From: Duganella sp. 1224
GTDB lineage: Bacteria > Pseudomonadota > Gammaproteobacteria > Burkholderiales > Burkholderiaceae_D
Length of the DNA: 64,000 nucleotides
Assembly (NCBI RefSeq): GCF_013408245.1
Contig: NZ_JACBYS010000003.1
Coordinates: 248,001-312,000 of the forward strand
Direction: 5' to 3'
A program made the position numbers and the translations under genes. Below the pieces are notes generated by a model that ran no database searches, was not told the origin of the DNA, and was given only the letters and a program-made list of their open reading frames with translations. This document shows positions 16,481-25,050 of this stretch, in pieces. Each line of letters begins with the position of its first letter. Within the stretch, counting starts at the first letter, position 1.

Positions 16481-17788
16481 ATGTCCCACTCCCGTCTTGC
16501 TCGTATTAGCCTGCTCCTGGCCGCCATTGGCCTGAACGCCGCTCCCGCCATCGTGGGCATGGCCCCAGTCCACGCCGCCGAAGAAAAGAAAGCACCGGAA
16601 GCGCCAAAAGACGCCGTTCGACCTGAGATCTACAAATTGATCGATCCAGCACAGACCAAGGCCCTGCTGGACGCCAAGAACTACACCGAATTCCAGAGCC
16701 GCATCGACCAGGCGGCCGCCATGCCGAACATCACCCCGTACGAAGACTTCGTGCTGAACCAGATGCGCGTGCAACTGGGCCAGGCATCGGGCAACCACGA
16801 GATGACCGTCAAGGGCCTGAACGCCATGATCGAATCGGGCCGCCTGAAGCCGGAAGACAAGCTGCGTTTCATCGACGCGGTGGCCGGCATCTACTACAGC
16901 AACCTGAAAGACTACGACAACGCCATCAAATGGTTTGAGCGTTACGGCACCGAGTCGGGCGACAAGAACAAGCAGCGCCAGTTCATCGTTCGTTCGTACT
17001 TCCTGAAGGGCGACTACAACGCCGCCAAGACCGAAGCGCTGAAGGACATCGAAGCCGCCAAGGCCGCCAACACCGCGCCAAGCAAGGACACGCTGAACCT
17101 GCTGGGCAACGTCGGCATCAAGACCAAGGACACCGTGCTGTATCTGCAGGCCGTGGAAGAGCTGACCCGCTACTACCCGACCGAAGAATACTGGAACGAC
17201 CTGCTGAACCGCACCCGCGGCAAGAAGACCTACAACAACCGTCTGGACCTGGACATGGACCGCATCAAGGCGACCATCATCCCGTCGAAGATGGAGACGG
17301 AAGACTACGTCGACCAGGCGCAGTTGGCCGTGCTGGGCGGCTTCTTCACCGAAGCCAAGATCGCGATGGACAAGGCCTACCCAGGCGCCATCCCGGCCGG
17401 CAAGGACAAGAAGGAACTGGACAGCATCCGCGCCAGCGCCAACAAGGGTGCGGCCGACGACGCGAAAAACATCGACAACGGCATCGCCGCCGCGCAGAAG
17501 TCGAAAGACGGCGTGGGTCTGGTCAACCTGGGCTACAACTACGTGACGCTGGGTCAGGCCGACAAGGGCATTGACCTGATGAAGCAAGGTATCGCCAAGG
17601 GCGTGGCCAAGAATCCGGACGACGCCAAGCTGCGTCTGGGCTACGCGATGATCATCGCCGGCAAGAAGGATGAAGGTGTGGAAGTGCTGAAGCCACTGGC
17701 CACCGGCACCGACCCGCGCGCGGATCTGGCCCGTTACTGGATCATGTACGCGACCGGTCCGAAGATCGCGCCGGCGGAAGCCAAGTAA
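16481..17788 (+). CDS. exported tetratricopeptide-repeat protein
   Basis: The 435-residue product follows an AAGGAT ribosome site. Residues 1-33 are a signal peptide ending near VHAAEE. The mature protein is helical with TPR-like pairs (for example IYYSNLKDYDNAIKWFERYG, YFLKGDYNAAKTEALKDIE and LVNLGYNYVTLGQADKGIDL). It has no catalytic motif. It probably acts as a periplasmic scaffold or in envelope assembly. It lies directly after the transporter ATPase but has its own 46-base upstream gap, so membership in the GlcNAc operon is uncertain. Confidence 0.7.
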   Translation: MSHSRLARISLLLAAIGLNAAPAIVGMAPVHAAEEKKAPEAPKDAVRPEIYKLIDPAQTKALLDAKNYTEFQSRIDQAAAMPNITPYEDFVLNQMRVQLGQASGNHEMTVKGLNAMIESGRLKPEDKLRFIDAVAGIYYSNLKDYDNAIKWFERYGTESGDKNKQRQFIVRSYFLKGDYNAAKTEALKDIEAAKAANTAPSKDTLNLLGNVGIKTKDTVLYLQAVEELTRYYPTEEYWNDLLNRTRGKKTYNNRLDLDMDRIKATIIPSKMETEDYVDQAQLAVLGGFFTEAKIAMDKAYPGAIPAGKDKKELDSIRASANKGAADDAKNIDNGIAAAQKSKDGVGLVNLGYNYVTLGQADKGIDLMKQGIAKGVAKNPDDAKLRLGYAMIIAGKKDEGVEVLKPLATGTDPRADLARYWIMYATGPKIAPAEAK

Positions 17789-17823
17789 GGCCAGCCTGCA
17801 CGCCCAACCGGTGTGCTGAGGCT

Positions 17824-17853
17824 GGGGTCTGACCCGGTACGGGGTCAGACCCC
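17824..17853. repeat. 30-bp GGGGTC palindrome, copy 2
   Basis: GGGGTCTGACCC, GGTAC, GGGGTCAGACCCC, with one base changed at the inner end of the left arm. It lies between the convergent TPR and chitinase genes, 18 bases beyond the chitinase stop, where it may serve as a 3' hairpin. Confidence 0.9.
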
Positions 17854-17870
17854 GCTTGGCCCTGCGGGGC

Positions 17871-19085
17871 TCAGCGGTGCATACCTTCCCACAAAGTCCG
17901 CAGCAACTTGCCGTCACTATCGGCACTCAACTCCCAGAACATCGCGCCACGCAGGCCCTGCTGCCGGATGTACCCCGTCTTCTCCCGCAACGACTCCGGG
18001 TCCTCATACGTAATCCACACCCGCTCCACCGCGCTGTACAGATACGGCACCCGCGCCGCCGCATTCCAGTAACGCCGATATCCCGCTGCCCGCGCCAGCA
18101 CCTGCCCATAGCCGTACGAATTGCCGCCATTGACGCCATCCGTCACGCCGCCCTCGCACAACTGATACTGCCCGTCCCCGTCCGGCCCGGCCGCGCAGCC
18201 CTTCCAGCCGTAGCCATAGAACGGCACGCCCAGCACCAGCTTGTCCCGCGCCACGCCGGCATCCAGATAACGCTGCACCGAACGTGAAGCATAGAAGCCG
18301 CTGGCGGTGACCGGATCCTTGGCATCCGCATACAACGCCGCATGATGCCCCGTACGCTTCTCCCATGGCATGTGGTAGTCATACGCCATGATGTTGATCC
18401 AGTCCAGGCTCCGCGCCAGTTCCTTCACCCAGGCGCCGTCGCCGACATAATTGCCATTGGCACCGGCGGCGATGGTGATACTGTAATGCCGGCCATCCCG
18501 CTTGCCCGCCTGATCGAACGCCGCGCGCAACTCGCGCGCCAGCACAATGAAATTGTGCCGGTCCTCCGGCCGCGCACACACCTCGCCCGCCACGCAAGGC
18601 ACGCCGGCCTCGCCCGGATACTCCCAATCCAGATCGACGCCATCCAGTCCATAGCGCTGCATCGCCGCCAATGTCGACGAGATAAAATCGGCGCGCGCCG
18701 GCGCCGATGCCGCCACATTGGAAAAACGATTCGACCAATTCCATCCGCCAACCGAGATCACCACCTTGAACTGCGGGTGATCCTTCTTCAGCGCCACCAG
18801 CGCGCGCAGGTTGGCGCCATCGGCCGCCTCGTCACGCCACGCCAGCGCGCCGTTGCGCGCATCCTGGCACGGCGCCACATCATTTACCGACGGCTCGGGA
18901 TTGCCATGCTTGCCGTCCCAGCACAGATCCACGAAGGCGTACAGCGCCATCGTCAACCTGCCGGCATCCACCGACGATACCGGAAACGACTCGTGCTTCC
19001 AGCCCGGGTAATAGCCGACGACCTCGGACGCCGCCGCCGGCAAAGCGGCCAGCAAGGCCGCGCTCAAAATCAGGTTAGCTCGCAT
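17871..19085 (-). CDS. secreted GH18 chitinase
   Basis: A 404-residue glycoside hydrolase family 18 protein with a signal peptide (MRANLILSAALLAALPAAAS). The SVGGWNW strand (about 111-117) and the active-site motif DGVDLDWEYP (catalytic Glu at 155) are intact. MAYDYHMPW and MFWELSAD mark later barrel strands, and a GH18 insertion domain lies around 260-330. There is no visible carbohydrate-binding module, so it may act on soluble chitooligosaccharides or at the cell surface. Its ATG overlaps the end of the GntR gene by 11 bases, giving a regulator-chitinase operon. Confidence 0.93.
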   Translation of the reverse strand: MRANLILSAALLAALPAAASEVVGYYPGWKHESFPVSSVDAGRLTMALYAFVDLCWDGKHGNPEPSVNDVAPCQDARNGALAWRDEAADGANLRALVALKKDHPQFKVVISVGGWNWSNRFSNVAASAPARADFISSTLAAMQRYGLDGVDLDWEYPGEAGVPCVAGEVCARPEDRHNFIVLARELRAAFDQAGKRDGRHYSITIAAGANGNYVGDGAWVKELARSLDWINIMAYDYHMPWEKRTGHHAALYADAKDPVTASGFYASRSVQRYLDAGVARDKLVLGVPFYGYGWKGCAAGPDGDGQYQLCEGGVTDGVNGGNSYGYGQVLARAAGYRRYWNAAARVPYLYSAVERVWITYEDPESLREKTGYIRQQGLRGAMFWELSADSDGKLLRTLWEGMHR

Positions 19086-19830
19086 TCAGTTCCGCCACAA
19101 AGTCATACATATCGCCACGGAAGTACGAGCGGCAGAATTCCACCGCGCGCCCGTCGCGCAAAAAACCCAGACGCTCGACCGCCAGCCCGGCGTCGCCCTC
19201 CTTCGCCTGCAGCAGCGTGGCCTGCTCGGCGTTCAGCAGCAGCGCCGACAAACGCTGCAGCGCGCGCACCGGCCGGTTGCCCGAGCGTTCCAGCGCGTCG
19301 TACATCGACACGTCCACCGCATCCAGCGACGGCAGGCAGGACGCCACGATGGTCGCGTACTCAAGACACATCGGCACATCGTCCGCATAGCGCATGCGGT
19401 TGAAGCGGTACACCCTGGAGCCGGGGCTGAGCCGCAGCCGCATCGCCTCGTCCGGCGTCACCGTGCCTTCCGAGCGCTTAAGCCACACGCTGCGCGGCGT
19501 GCGGCCACGCGCGCGCATGTCCTCGGAAAAGGAGGTCAGCTTGGCGAAGTTCTTTTCGATACGCGTGTTGATGAAGTTGCCGGAGCCGGGACGGCGCACC
19601 AGCACGCCCTCGCTCACCAGGCCATCGATGGCCTTGCGCACCGTGATGCGGGAGATTTCCAGATCGGCCGCCAGCTGGCGTTCGGCCGGCAGCGCGTCCT
19701 CCGGCTTCAGCAGATGCAGCTCGATGGCCGAGCGCAAGGCTCGCTGGAGACGCTGGTACAGCGGCAGGTTACTGGTCTCATTGAGGTGCTGCCGGATGTG
19801 TACCAGTGGACTCGTTTGATCGCTTTTCAT
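19075..19830 (-). CDS. GntR/HutC-family regulator, probable GlcNAc/chitin repressor
   Basis: The 251-residue protein is started at 19830 (MKSDQTSPLVHIRQHL). Residues 25-95 are the GntR winged helix (LPLYQRLQRALRSAIELHLLKPEDALPAERQLAADLEISRITVRKAIDGL, then LVRRPGSGNFI). Residues 105-250 are a UTRA ligand domain (SFSEDMRARGRTPRS through CRSYFRGDMYDFVAEL). HutC-type regulators such as NagR/DasR sense GlcN-6-P or GlcNAc-6-P, which fits this locus. The likely targets are the sites near 6314 and 20078, and its own upstream TAATACCA at 19866. A ribosome site (GGAGAGG) lies 13 bases upstream, farther than usual. Confidence 0.87.
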   Translation of the reverse strand: MKSDQTSPLVHIRQHLNETSNLPLYQRLQRALRSAIELHLLKPEDALPAERQLAADLEISRITVRKAIDGLVSEGVLVRRPGSGNFINTRIEKNFAKLTSFSEDMRARGRTPRSVWLKRSEGTVTPDEAMRLRLSPGSRVYRFNRMRYADDVPMCLEYATIVASCLPSLDAVDVSMYDALERSGNRPVRALQRLSALLLNAEQATLLQAKEGDAGLAVERLGFLRDGRAVEFCRSYFRGDMYDFVAELNAS

Positions 19831-20194
19831 AACGATGAGACATCCTCTCCGTGTTTGTTCGACGATAATACCAAAAAAAGACCACCACAAATCCACCACC
19901 TCCCGCCGGGCCCGCAAATATTTTCACTGAAATCGCACAACGCCTTTAGGTAAAGGCTTTATTCGTGTTGCGCCGGCACACAAAGGCTTTCCATACCACC
20001 ATCCATCCGGTATTACAAAGTTACTTAAAAGATACTTTGTATGCCGCATACAACATAACAAAAAAGAATTTTAAAGTGGTAGTGATCTGGTATTAAAAGG
20101 CGAGTATATTGGCGTTGGATTGGTTTTGTAGGAAGAAAAAGAAACACATCGACAATCAGTGGGCTCGGCGGAGCCTTCATCAACGGGAGGGAAC
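19831..20194. promoter_or_regulatory. divergent control region between the GntR gene and the TonB receptor
   Basis: This 364-bp AT-rich stretch has no gene. It holds TAATACCA at 19866-19873 with GACCA eleven bases later (possible autoregulatory site), an ATACC...GGTAT inverted pair at 19993-20013, a small palindrome GCCTTTAggTAAAGGC at 19942-19957, and the tandem GGTA site at 20078-20098. TATATT at 20105-20110 is a possible -10 box for the receptor, with a poor -35. The receptor leader would be about 75-80 bases. Confidence 0.5.
20078..20098 (+). promoter_or_regulatory. candidate GntR operator of the TonB receptor gene
   Basis: GGTA at 20078-20081 and again at 20089-20092, eleven bases apart, the second inside CTGGTATTAAAA (20087-20098). 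The 12-mer is the exact reverse complement of 6314-6325 in front of the GlcNAc operon. It lies seven bases upstream of the possible -10 box, where a bound repressor would block polymerase. Confidence 0.55.
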
Positions 20195-22963
20195 ATGTAC
20201 CACAATTCGAATAACATCAAAATGTCCAAACTAACGCCCATCGCGACCGCTACGGCCATCCTGACGCTGAGCGTCGCGATGAACGCCCAGGCGCAACAGG
20301 CAGCGACCGACAAGGAGCCGGAGACCGTCATCGTGAGCGGTATCCGCGGATCGCTGCAGCAGTCGCTGGCGGTGAAGCGCAACGCGTCGAGCAACGTCGA
20401 CGTCATCACCGCTGAAGACGTCGGCAAAATGCCGGACAAGAACGTGGCTGACTCGCTGCAGCGCGTCCCCGGCGTGAACATCTCCACCTCGGGCGCGGGC
20501 TCGGGCGGCTTCGATGAAAACGACCGCGTGTCGATGCGCGGCACCGCGCCGTCGCTGACCCAGACCCTGATCAACGGCCACGCCGTATCGACCGGCGACT
20601 GGTTCGTGCTGGACCAGGTGGGCGGCGCCGTCGGCCGTTCCGCTTCCTACTCGCTGCTGCCATCGGAAATCGTGGGCCAGGTGGTGGTCTACAAGGCGCC
20701 GACCGCAGACCAGGTGGAAGGCGGTTCGAGCGGCTCGATCGACATCAAGACCCGTCACCCGCTGGACTTCAAGAACGCCATTTCGGCGGAAGCCACCATT
20801 CAGGGCGTGTACTCCACGCTGGCCGAAAAGACCGATCCGCAATTCAGTGGCCTGGTCAACTGGAAGAACGAAGCCGGCACGCTGGGCCTGATGGTGCAGG
20901 GCTTCTCCGAAAAGCGCTCGCTGCGCCGCGATGGCCAGGAGCTGCTGCAATGGACCCAGGTGGCGCCGACCAACGCCGCCGTCAAGACCAATCCCGACCT
21001 GGCCAATGTCTGGTTCCCGCGCCTGATCGGTTCCTCGCTGTTCCAGCAGGAGCGCAAGCGCAAGGGCGGCTTGATCGACCTGCAGTTCAAGCCTAGCCGC
21101 GACTTCTCGCTGGAAGCGACCTACTTCCGTTCGAAGATGGACGCGTCGAACTACAACACCAACTACATGACCGACATGAACGGCTCGGGCATGCTGGGTT
21201 CCGGCGTGGCGCCTGATCCGGGCTATGTGATCCGCAACGGCACGCTGGTGTCGGCATCGTTCACCAACAAGGGCACCGCCGCCGCGCCACTGCGCTACGG
21301 TATCGTCGACAACATCGTGCGCGACGGCGCTTACGCGCAGACCGAGTTCTTTGACCTGGACGGCAAATGGCGCGCCACCGACCGCCTGGTGTTCACCGCC
21401 AAAGCCGGCTCCACCAAGGGCAAGGGCGTGACCCCGAGCCAGGGCGTGTTCGAGGGCGACATCAACAACTCCGGCGCCAGCTACCAGCTGAACGGCCTGG
21501 GTTCGCCGGCCACCGTCAAGTTCCCGAACATTAATACCGCCGTGTTCACCGGCACGCCGCTGGACTGGGTGTTCGGCGTTTCGCCGGCCAGCACCGACGA
21601 CAAGGAAACCTACGGCCAGATCGACGCCGCGTTCCAGATGGACGCAGGCCCGCTGCGCGAGCTGAAATTCGGTATCCGCGGCACGCACCACACCCGCTCC
21701 AACTTCGAAGTGGCGCAAGGTCCCAACTGGTCCAACACCGACGTTGGCGGCACCAGCACCAACCCGCAGTGGAACGGGACCACCTACCCTGGCAACTTCG
21801 GCCAGGACCTGGGCGGCGATTTCCCGAAAAACGTCTGGCTGCTGGATCCGGCGATCCTGAACGCCTGGGGCGACCTGCACTCCAACCGCGATGTCAGCCG
21901 CACCTACTACCAGGACATGTTCAACCTGAAGGAAAACACCAAGGCGTTCTACGTCCAGGGTGAACTGGAAGGCGAAGGCTGGAGCGGCAACGTCGGCCTG
22001 CGCGTGGTGCGTACCGAAGGCACGTCGAACGGCTACCAGATCCTGCCTAACCAGCCTGCCGGCGCTAATCTGCCTGCCTATCCGTGGGGCGGTTTCGTCA
22101 AGCAGACGGCGATCGACAACAACACCACGATTCCGCTGCCTAGCCTGAACCTCAAGTTCGACCTGCGCTCCGACCTGGTGGCGCGCCTGGGCATCTCGCG
22201 CACCATGACCCGTCCTGACTACGGCGCTCTGGGCGGCGCGGTGCTGCTGACCGACGAAACCCACACCGGCAACGGCGGCAACGCGCACCTGAAACCGGTC
22301 AAGTCGAACAACCTGGATGCGTCGCTGCAGTGGTACTTCGCGCCGCGCGCCTTGCTGTCGGCCGGCGTGTTCTACATGGACCTGAAGGACTACGTGGGCT
22401 ACGGCACCAGCGTTGGCAACTTCCTGGATACCCGCGCTTCGCAGCAGCAGAACAAGGCGGTGTTCGCGGACTACACCATCACCTCGCCGATCAACGTCGG
22501 CGCCAAGGTGAAGGGTCTGGAACTGGCAGCGCAAGTACCGGTGGGCATGGGCTTCGGCATCGACGGCAACGTCACGCTGACCGATTCGCACCTGGACTTC
22601 GGCGCCTGCCCGGCGATGCAGACCGCGACCTCGGGCGATCCTTGCGACATGCTGGGCGCGTCGAAGACCACCGCCAACGCCGGCCTGTTCTTCGAGAACG
22701 ACACCTTCAATGCGCGTCTGAGCTATGCATGGCGTTCGTCGTTCCTGGCGGCGCAGGACCGCGGCACGCCGCTGTACCAGGATTCGACCGGTACGCTGTC
22801 GGCTTCGTTCAACTACAACATCAGCAAGAACATCACGCTGACGATCAGTGGCCAGAACCTGAACAACCCGATCCTGAAGAACTACATCTACAACAAGGAT
22901 CAACCGGCACGCTTCTATGCCAACGGCGCGCAGTACTACGCCGGGGTGCACGTGAAATACTAA
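20195..22963 (+). CDS. TonB-dependent receptor, probable chitooligosaccharide transporter
   Basis: The ATG at 20195 follows GGGAGG. The 922-residue product has a signal peptide (LTPIATATAILTLSVAMNAQAQ), then a TonB-box-like ETVIVSG. The plug domain shows VDVITAEDVGKMPDKNVADSLQRVPGVNI and SMRGTAPSLTQTLINGHAV. A beta-barrel follows to the end (YAGVHVKY). The PDKNVADSLQRVPGV plug is that of the large Xanthomonas/Caulobacter-type carbohydrate receptors rather than siderophore receptors. Placement opposite a GntR-chitinase operon suggests uptake of chitooligosaccharides across the outer membrane. Confidence 0.9.
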   Translation: MYHNSNNIKMSKLTPIATATAILTLSVAMNAQAQQAATDKEPETVIVSGIRGSLQQSLAVKRNASSNVDVITAEDVGKMPDKNVADSLQRVPGVNISTSGAGSGGFDENDRVSMRGTAPSLTQTLINGHAVSTGDWFVLDQVGGAVGRSASYSLLPSEIVGQVVVYKAPTADQVEGGSSGSIDIKTRHPLDFKNAISAEATIQGVYSTLAEKTDPQFSGLVNWKNEAGTLGLMVQGFSEKRSLRRDGQELLQWTQVAPTNAAVKTNPDLANVWFPRLIGSSLFQQERKRKGGLIDLQFKPSRDFSLEATYFRSKMDASNYNTNYMTDMNGSGMLGSGVAPDPGYVIRNGTLVSASFTNKGTAAAPLRYGIVDNIVRDGAYAQTEFFDLDGKWRATDRLVFTAKAGSTKGKGVTPSQGVFEGDINNSGASYQLNGLGSPATVKFPNINTAVFTGTPLDWVFGVSPASTDDKETYGQIDAAFQMDAGPLRELKFGIRGTHHTRSNFEVAQGPNWSNTDVGGTSTNPQWNGTTYPGNFGQDLGGDFPKNVWLLDPAILNAWGDLHSNRDVSRTYYQDMFNLKENTKAFYVQGELEGEGWSGNVGLRVVRTEGTSNGYQILPNQPAGANLPAYPWGGFVKQTAIDNNTTIPLPSLNLKFDLRSDLVARLGISRTMTRPDYGALGGAVLLTDETHTGNGGNAHLKPVKSNNLDASLQWYFAPRALLSAGVFYMDLKDYVGYGTSVGNFLDTRASQQQNKAVFADYTITSPINVGAKVKGLELAAQVPVGMGFGIDGNVTLTDSHLDFGACPAMQTATSGDPCDMLGASKTTANAGLFFENDTFNARLSYAWRSSFLAAQDRGTPLYQDSTGTLSASFNYNISKNITLTISGQNLNNPILKNYIYNKDQPARFYANGAQYYAGVHVKY

Positions 22964-22985
22964 TCGGCTTCATTGTGTAGTCTGT

Positions 22986-23023
22986 GCCCGCCACGGCGTC
23001 CCCGGCCCTGGCGGGCTTTTTTT
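22986..23023 (+). terminator. Rho-independent terminator of the TonB receptor gene
   Basis: GCCCGCCA (22986-22993) pairs with TGGCGGGC (23009-23016), followed by seven T. It starts 22 bases after the receptor stop. Confidence 0.88.
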
Positions 23024-23037
23024 CACCCCCAAACGAA

Positions 23038-23067
23038 GGGGTCTGACCCCGAACGGGGTCAGACCCC
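23038..23067. repeat. 30-bp GGGGTC palindrome, copy 3
   Basis: GGGGTCTGACCCC, GAAC, GGGGTCAGACCCC, a perfect inverted repeat located 14 bases after the receptor terminator and upstream of the cupin gene. Confidence 0.92.
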
Positions 23068-23142
23068 GGCCGCAGCGGTGTGCGGGTTCCAGGGGTGCCG
23101 CGCGCCGCCAGAGCGATGTCGTTTTGTGCCATCATAGTGCTC

Positions 23143-24102
23143 ATGACCACCCCGACCGAATTCCACGATCTCGACCCGGCCCGCTTCTTCACCGAAGTGA
23201 CGACCAGCTACCGCCCCGCCATCCTGCGCGGCTTTGTGCGCCATTGGCCGGCCGTGCGCGCCGCGCTGCAATCGCCGGAAGCGCTATGCCATTACCTGCT
23301 GCCACTCGACACCGGCGCCGAGGTGGACGCCGTCATGACCCCGCCCGCCGAACACGGACGCCTGTTCTACAAGCCGGCGTTGGAAGGCTTCAATTTCGTC
23401 CGCAACAAGGTGCCGGTGTCGCGCGTGATCGAGCAACTGGCGCGCTATTCGCAGTTTGCCGAACCGCCCGCCGTGGCGGTGCAAAGCGCCTTGATCGACG
23501 ATTGCATGCCACGCCTCGCACGGGAGAACCCGGCGCCGGCGCTGCCGCCGTCGGTGCGCCCGCGCCTGTGGCTCGGCAACACCATCACCACGCCAGCGCA
23601 TTTCGACGAGTCCTATAACCTCGCCTGCGTGGTCAGCGGCCAGCGCCGGTTCACCCTATTCCCGCCCGAGCAGGTGGACAACCTGTATATCGGCCCGCTG
23701 GACTTCGCCCCCACGCCCACGCCGATCAGCATGGTGAACTGCCGCGAACCGGACTTCGGTCAGCATCCCCGCTTTCGCGAAGCGATGAAGCACGCGCTGG
23801 TGGCCGATCTGCTGCCCGGTGACGCGCTGTACATCCCCACGCTGTGGTGGCACCACGTGCAGTCCAACGGCCCACTGAACATGATGATCAACTATTGGTG
23901 GAAGAACGAACAACCAGCGGAGGACGCCGGCACCACCTTCGACGCGCTGGTCGCCGCGCTCAAGGCCATGAAGCACCAGCCGCCGGAAGTGCGCGCCGCC
24001 TGGGGCGCCATCTTCCAGCACTACGTGTTCGACCCGGCGCAAGACCCGTCGGCGCACCTGCCGGAACACAAGCAGGGCGTGCTGCGCAAGGCCAGGCCTT
24101 AG
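23143..24102 (+). CDS. cupin-8/JmjC-fold protein of a carbohydrate-uptake locus
   Basis: The 319-residue protein starts MTTPTEFHDLDPARFFTEV. It has the cupin-8 (JmjC, FIH-like) pattern: RPAILRGFVRHWPAV near the start, the iron ligands HFD in TPAHFDESYNLACVVSGQRRFTLFPPEQ, and a distal His in LPGDALYIPTLWWHHVQSN. This suggests an Fe(II)/2-oxoglutarate oxygenase, possibly a protein hydroxylase. Similar genes commonly neighbour TonB receptors of sugar loci in Xanthomonas and Caulobacter; their role is unknown. The C-terminal region (about 255-319) is helical. It overlaps the end of the opposite-strand dehydrogenase by four bases. Confidence 0.75.
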   Translation: MTTPTEFHDLDPARFFTEVTTSYRPAILRGFVRHWPAVRAALQSPEALCHYLLPLDTGAEVDAVMTPPAEHGRLFYKPALEGFNFVRNKVPVSRVIEQLARYSQFAEPPAVAVQSALIDDCMPRLARENPAPALPPSVRPRLWLGNTITTPAHFDESYNLACVVSGQRRFTLFPPEQVDNLYIGPLDFAPTPTPISMVNCREPDFGQHPRFREAMKHALVADLLPGDALYIPTLWWHHVQSNGPLNMMINYWWKNEQPAEDAGTTFDALVAALKAMKHQPPEVRAAWGAIFQHYVFDPAQDPSAHLPEHKQGVLRKARP

Positions 24103-24953
24103 CGCGTGCGGCGGATGGTCGCCGCCACCGACCAGTCGCGGTCCTGCAGGCCCTGCGCAATCGCCTCCTGCATATTGGCGCGCACCTGCTCCGCCACCGG
24201 CAGCACGGCGCCCTTCGCTTCCGCCGCCGACAAGGCCAGGTTCACATCCTTGAGTCCCAGCGGCAGTTTGAAGCCCGGCTCAAAGCTGTTGGTGGCGATG
24301 AAACCGCCGTAGCGTTGGTAGCTCGGCGCCGTGAACAGCGTATTGGTCAGCACATTCAGCAGATCCGCCGCCGACACGCCGTAGCTCTCGCTCAGGTGCG
24401 CCGCCTCGCCCATCGCCGTGAAGGCCTGCGCGATCATCATGTTGCCCGAGATTTTGACCACGTTGGCGCGCTTGGGATCATCGCCCAGCGGCCAGGTCTT
24501 GCGTCCCACCGCATCGAGCAGCGGCTGCACGCGCGCGATGGCCCGCGCATCGCCAGCCGCCAGCACGTTCAACTGCGCGGCCGCGGCCACCGCCGGCACG
24601 CCGAACACCGGCGCCGACACCAAGGCCACGCCAGCCTCGCGATGGCGCTCCGCCAGCTCGTCCACCAGCGCCAGCGAAATGGTGGCCATCATCACGTGCA
24701 CGCAATCCTTGTTGGCGTTGGCCAGCGCACCGCTGTCGAGGATCACGCTGCGCACCGCGTCGTCGTTGGCCAGTATGGTCATCACCGCGTCCGCCTGGAA
24801 GGCCTCGGCCGGCGACGCCAGCACCGTCACGCCTTCGATGGCTTGCGCCGCCGCGCGGTTGCGGTTCCACACGCTGACCTCATGCCCCGCGCGCACCAGA
24901 TGGGGCACCATCGCCGCGCCCATGGCGCCTATCCCGATAAAGCTGACTTTCAT
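24099..24953 (-). CDS. beta-hydroxyacid dehydrogenase (3-hydroxyisobutyrate dehydrogenase family)
   Basis: The 284-residue enzyme starts at 24953 after a GGAGG site. It opens with the Rossmann motif FIGIGAMGAAMVPHLVRAGHEVSVWNRN. The substrate loop is present but altered (SAPVFGVPAVAAAAQLNVLAAGD, where the family usually has SGG). The catalytic Lys segment VVKISGNMMIAQAFTAMGEA is intact, as is KDVNLALSAAEAKGAVLPVA. The substrate is likely a small 3-hydroxyacid or succinic semialdehyde; which one cannot be read. It is divergent from a LysR regulator 95 bp away, its probable controller. Confidence 0.85.
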   Translation of the reverse strand: MKVSFIGIGAMGAAMVPHLVRAGHEVSVWNRNRAAAQAIEGVTVLASPAEAFQADAVMTILANDDAVRSVILDSGALANANKDCVHVMMATISLALVDELAERHREAGVALVSAPVFGVPAVAAAAQLNVLAAGDARAIARVQPLLDAVGRKTWPLGDDPKRANVVKISGNMMIAQAFTAMGEAAHLSESYGVSAADLLNVLTNTLFTAPSYQRYGGFIATNSFEPGFKLPLGLKDVNLALSAAEAKGAVLPVAEQVRANMQEAIAQGLQDRDWSVAATIRRTR

Positions 24954-25035
24954 TGCATACCTCCGATAGTGTGTTAGCCGGCCAGTATGCGCCGCCGGTG
25001 CCGCGCGCGGTAGTGGACCGCCCCGTACAAATGTT

Positions 25036-25050
25036 ATACGCTCAACGTAT
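25036..25050. promoter_or_regulatory. LysR-type box between the dehydrogenase and lysR genes
   Basis: ATACG-CTCAA-CGTAT, a five-base inverted repeat of the T-N11-A form bound by LysR proteins. It overlaps the lysR start codon used here (25049), consistent with autoregulation, or with translation starting at the in-frame ATG at 25031 or further downstream. Confidence 0.4.

Noticed and set aside
18342..19403. A 353-codon + strand frame across the chitinase and GntR genes
   Set aside because: It overlaps two well-supported - strand genes and consists of Arg/His/Pro-rich antisense sequence.
20231..22951. A 906-codon - strand frame opposite the TonB receptor
   Set aside because: No domain, and the + strand has a clear signal peptide, plug and barrel.
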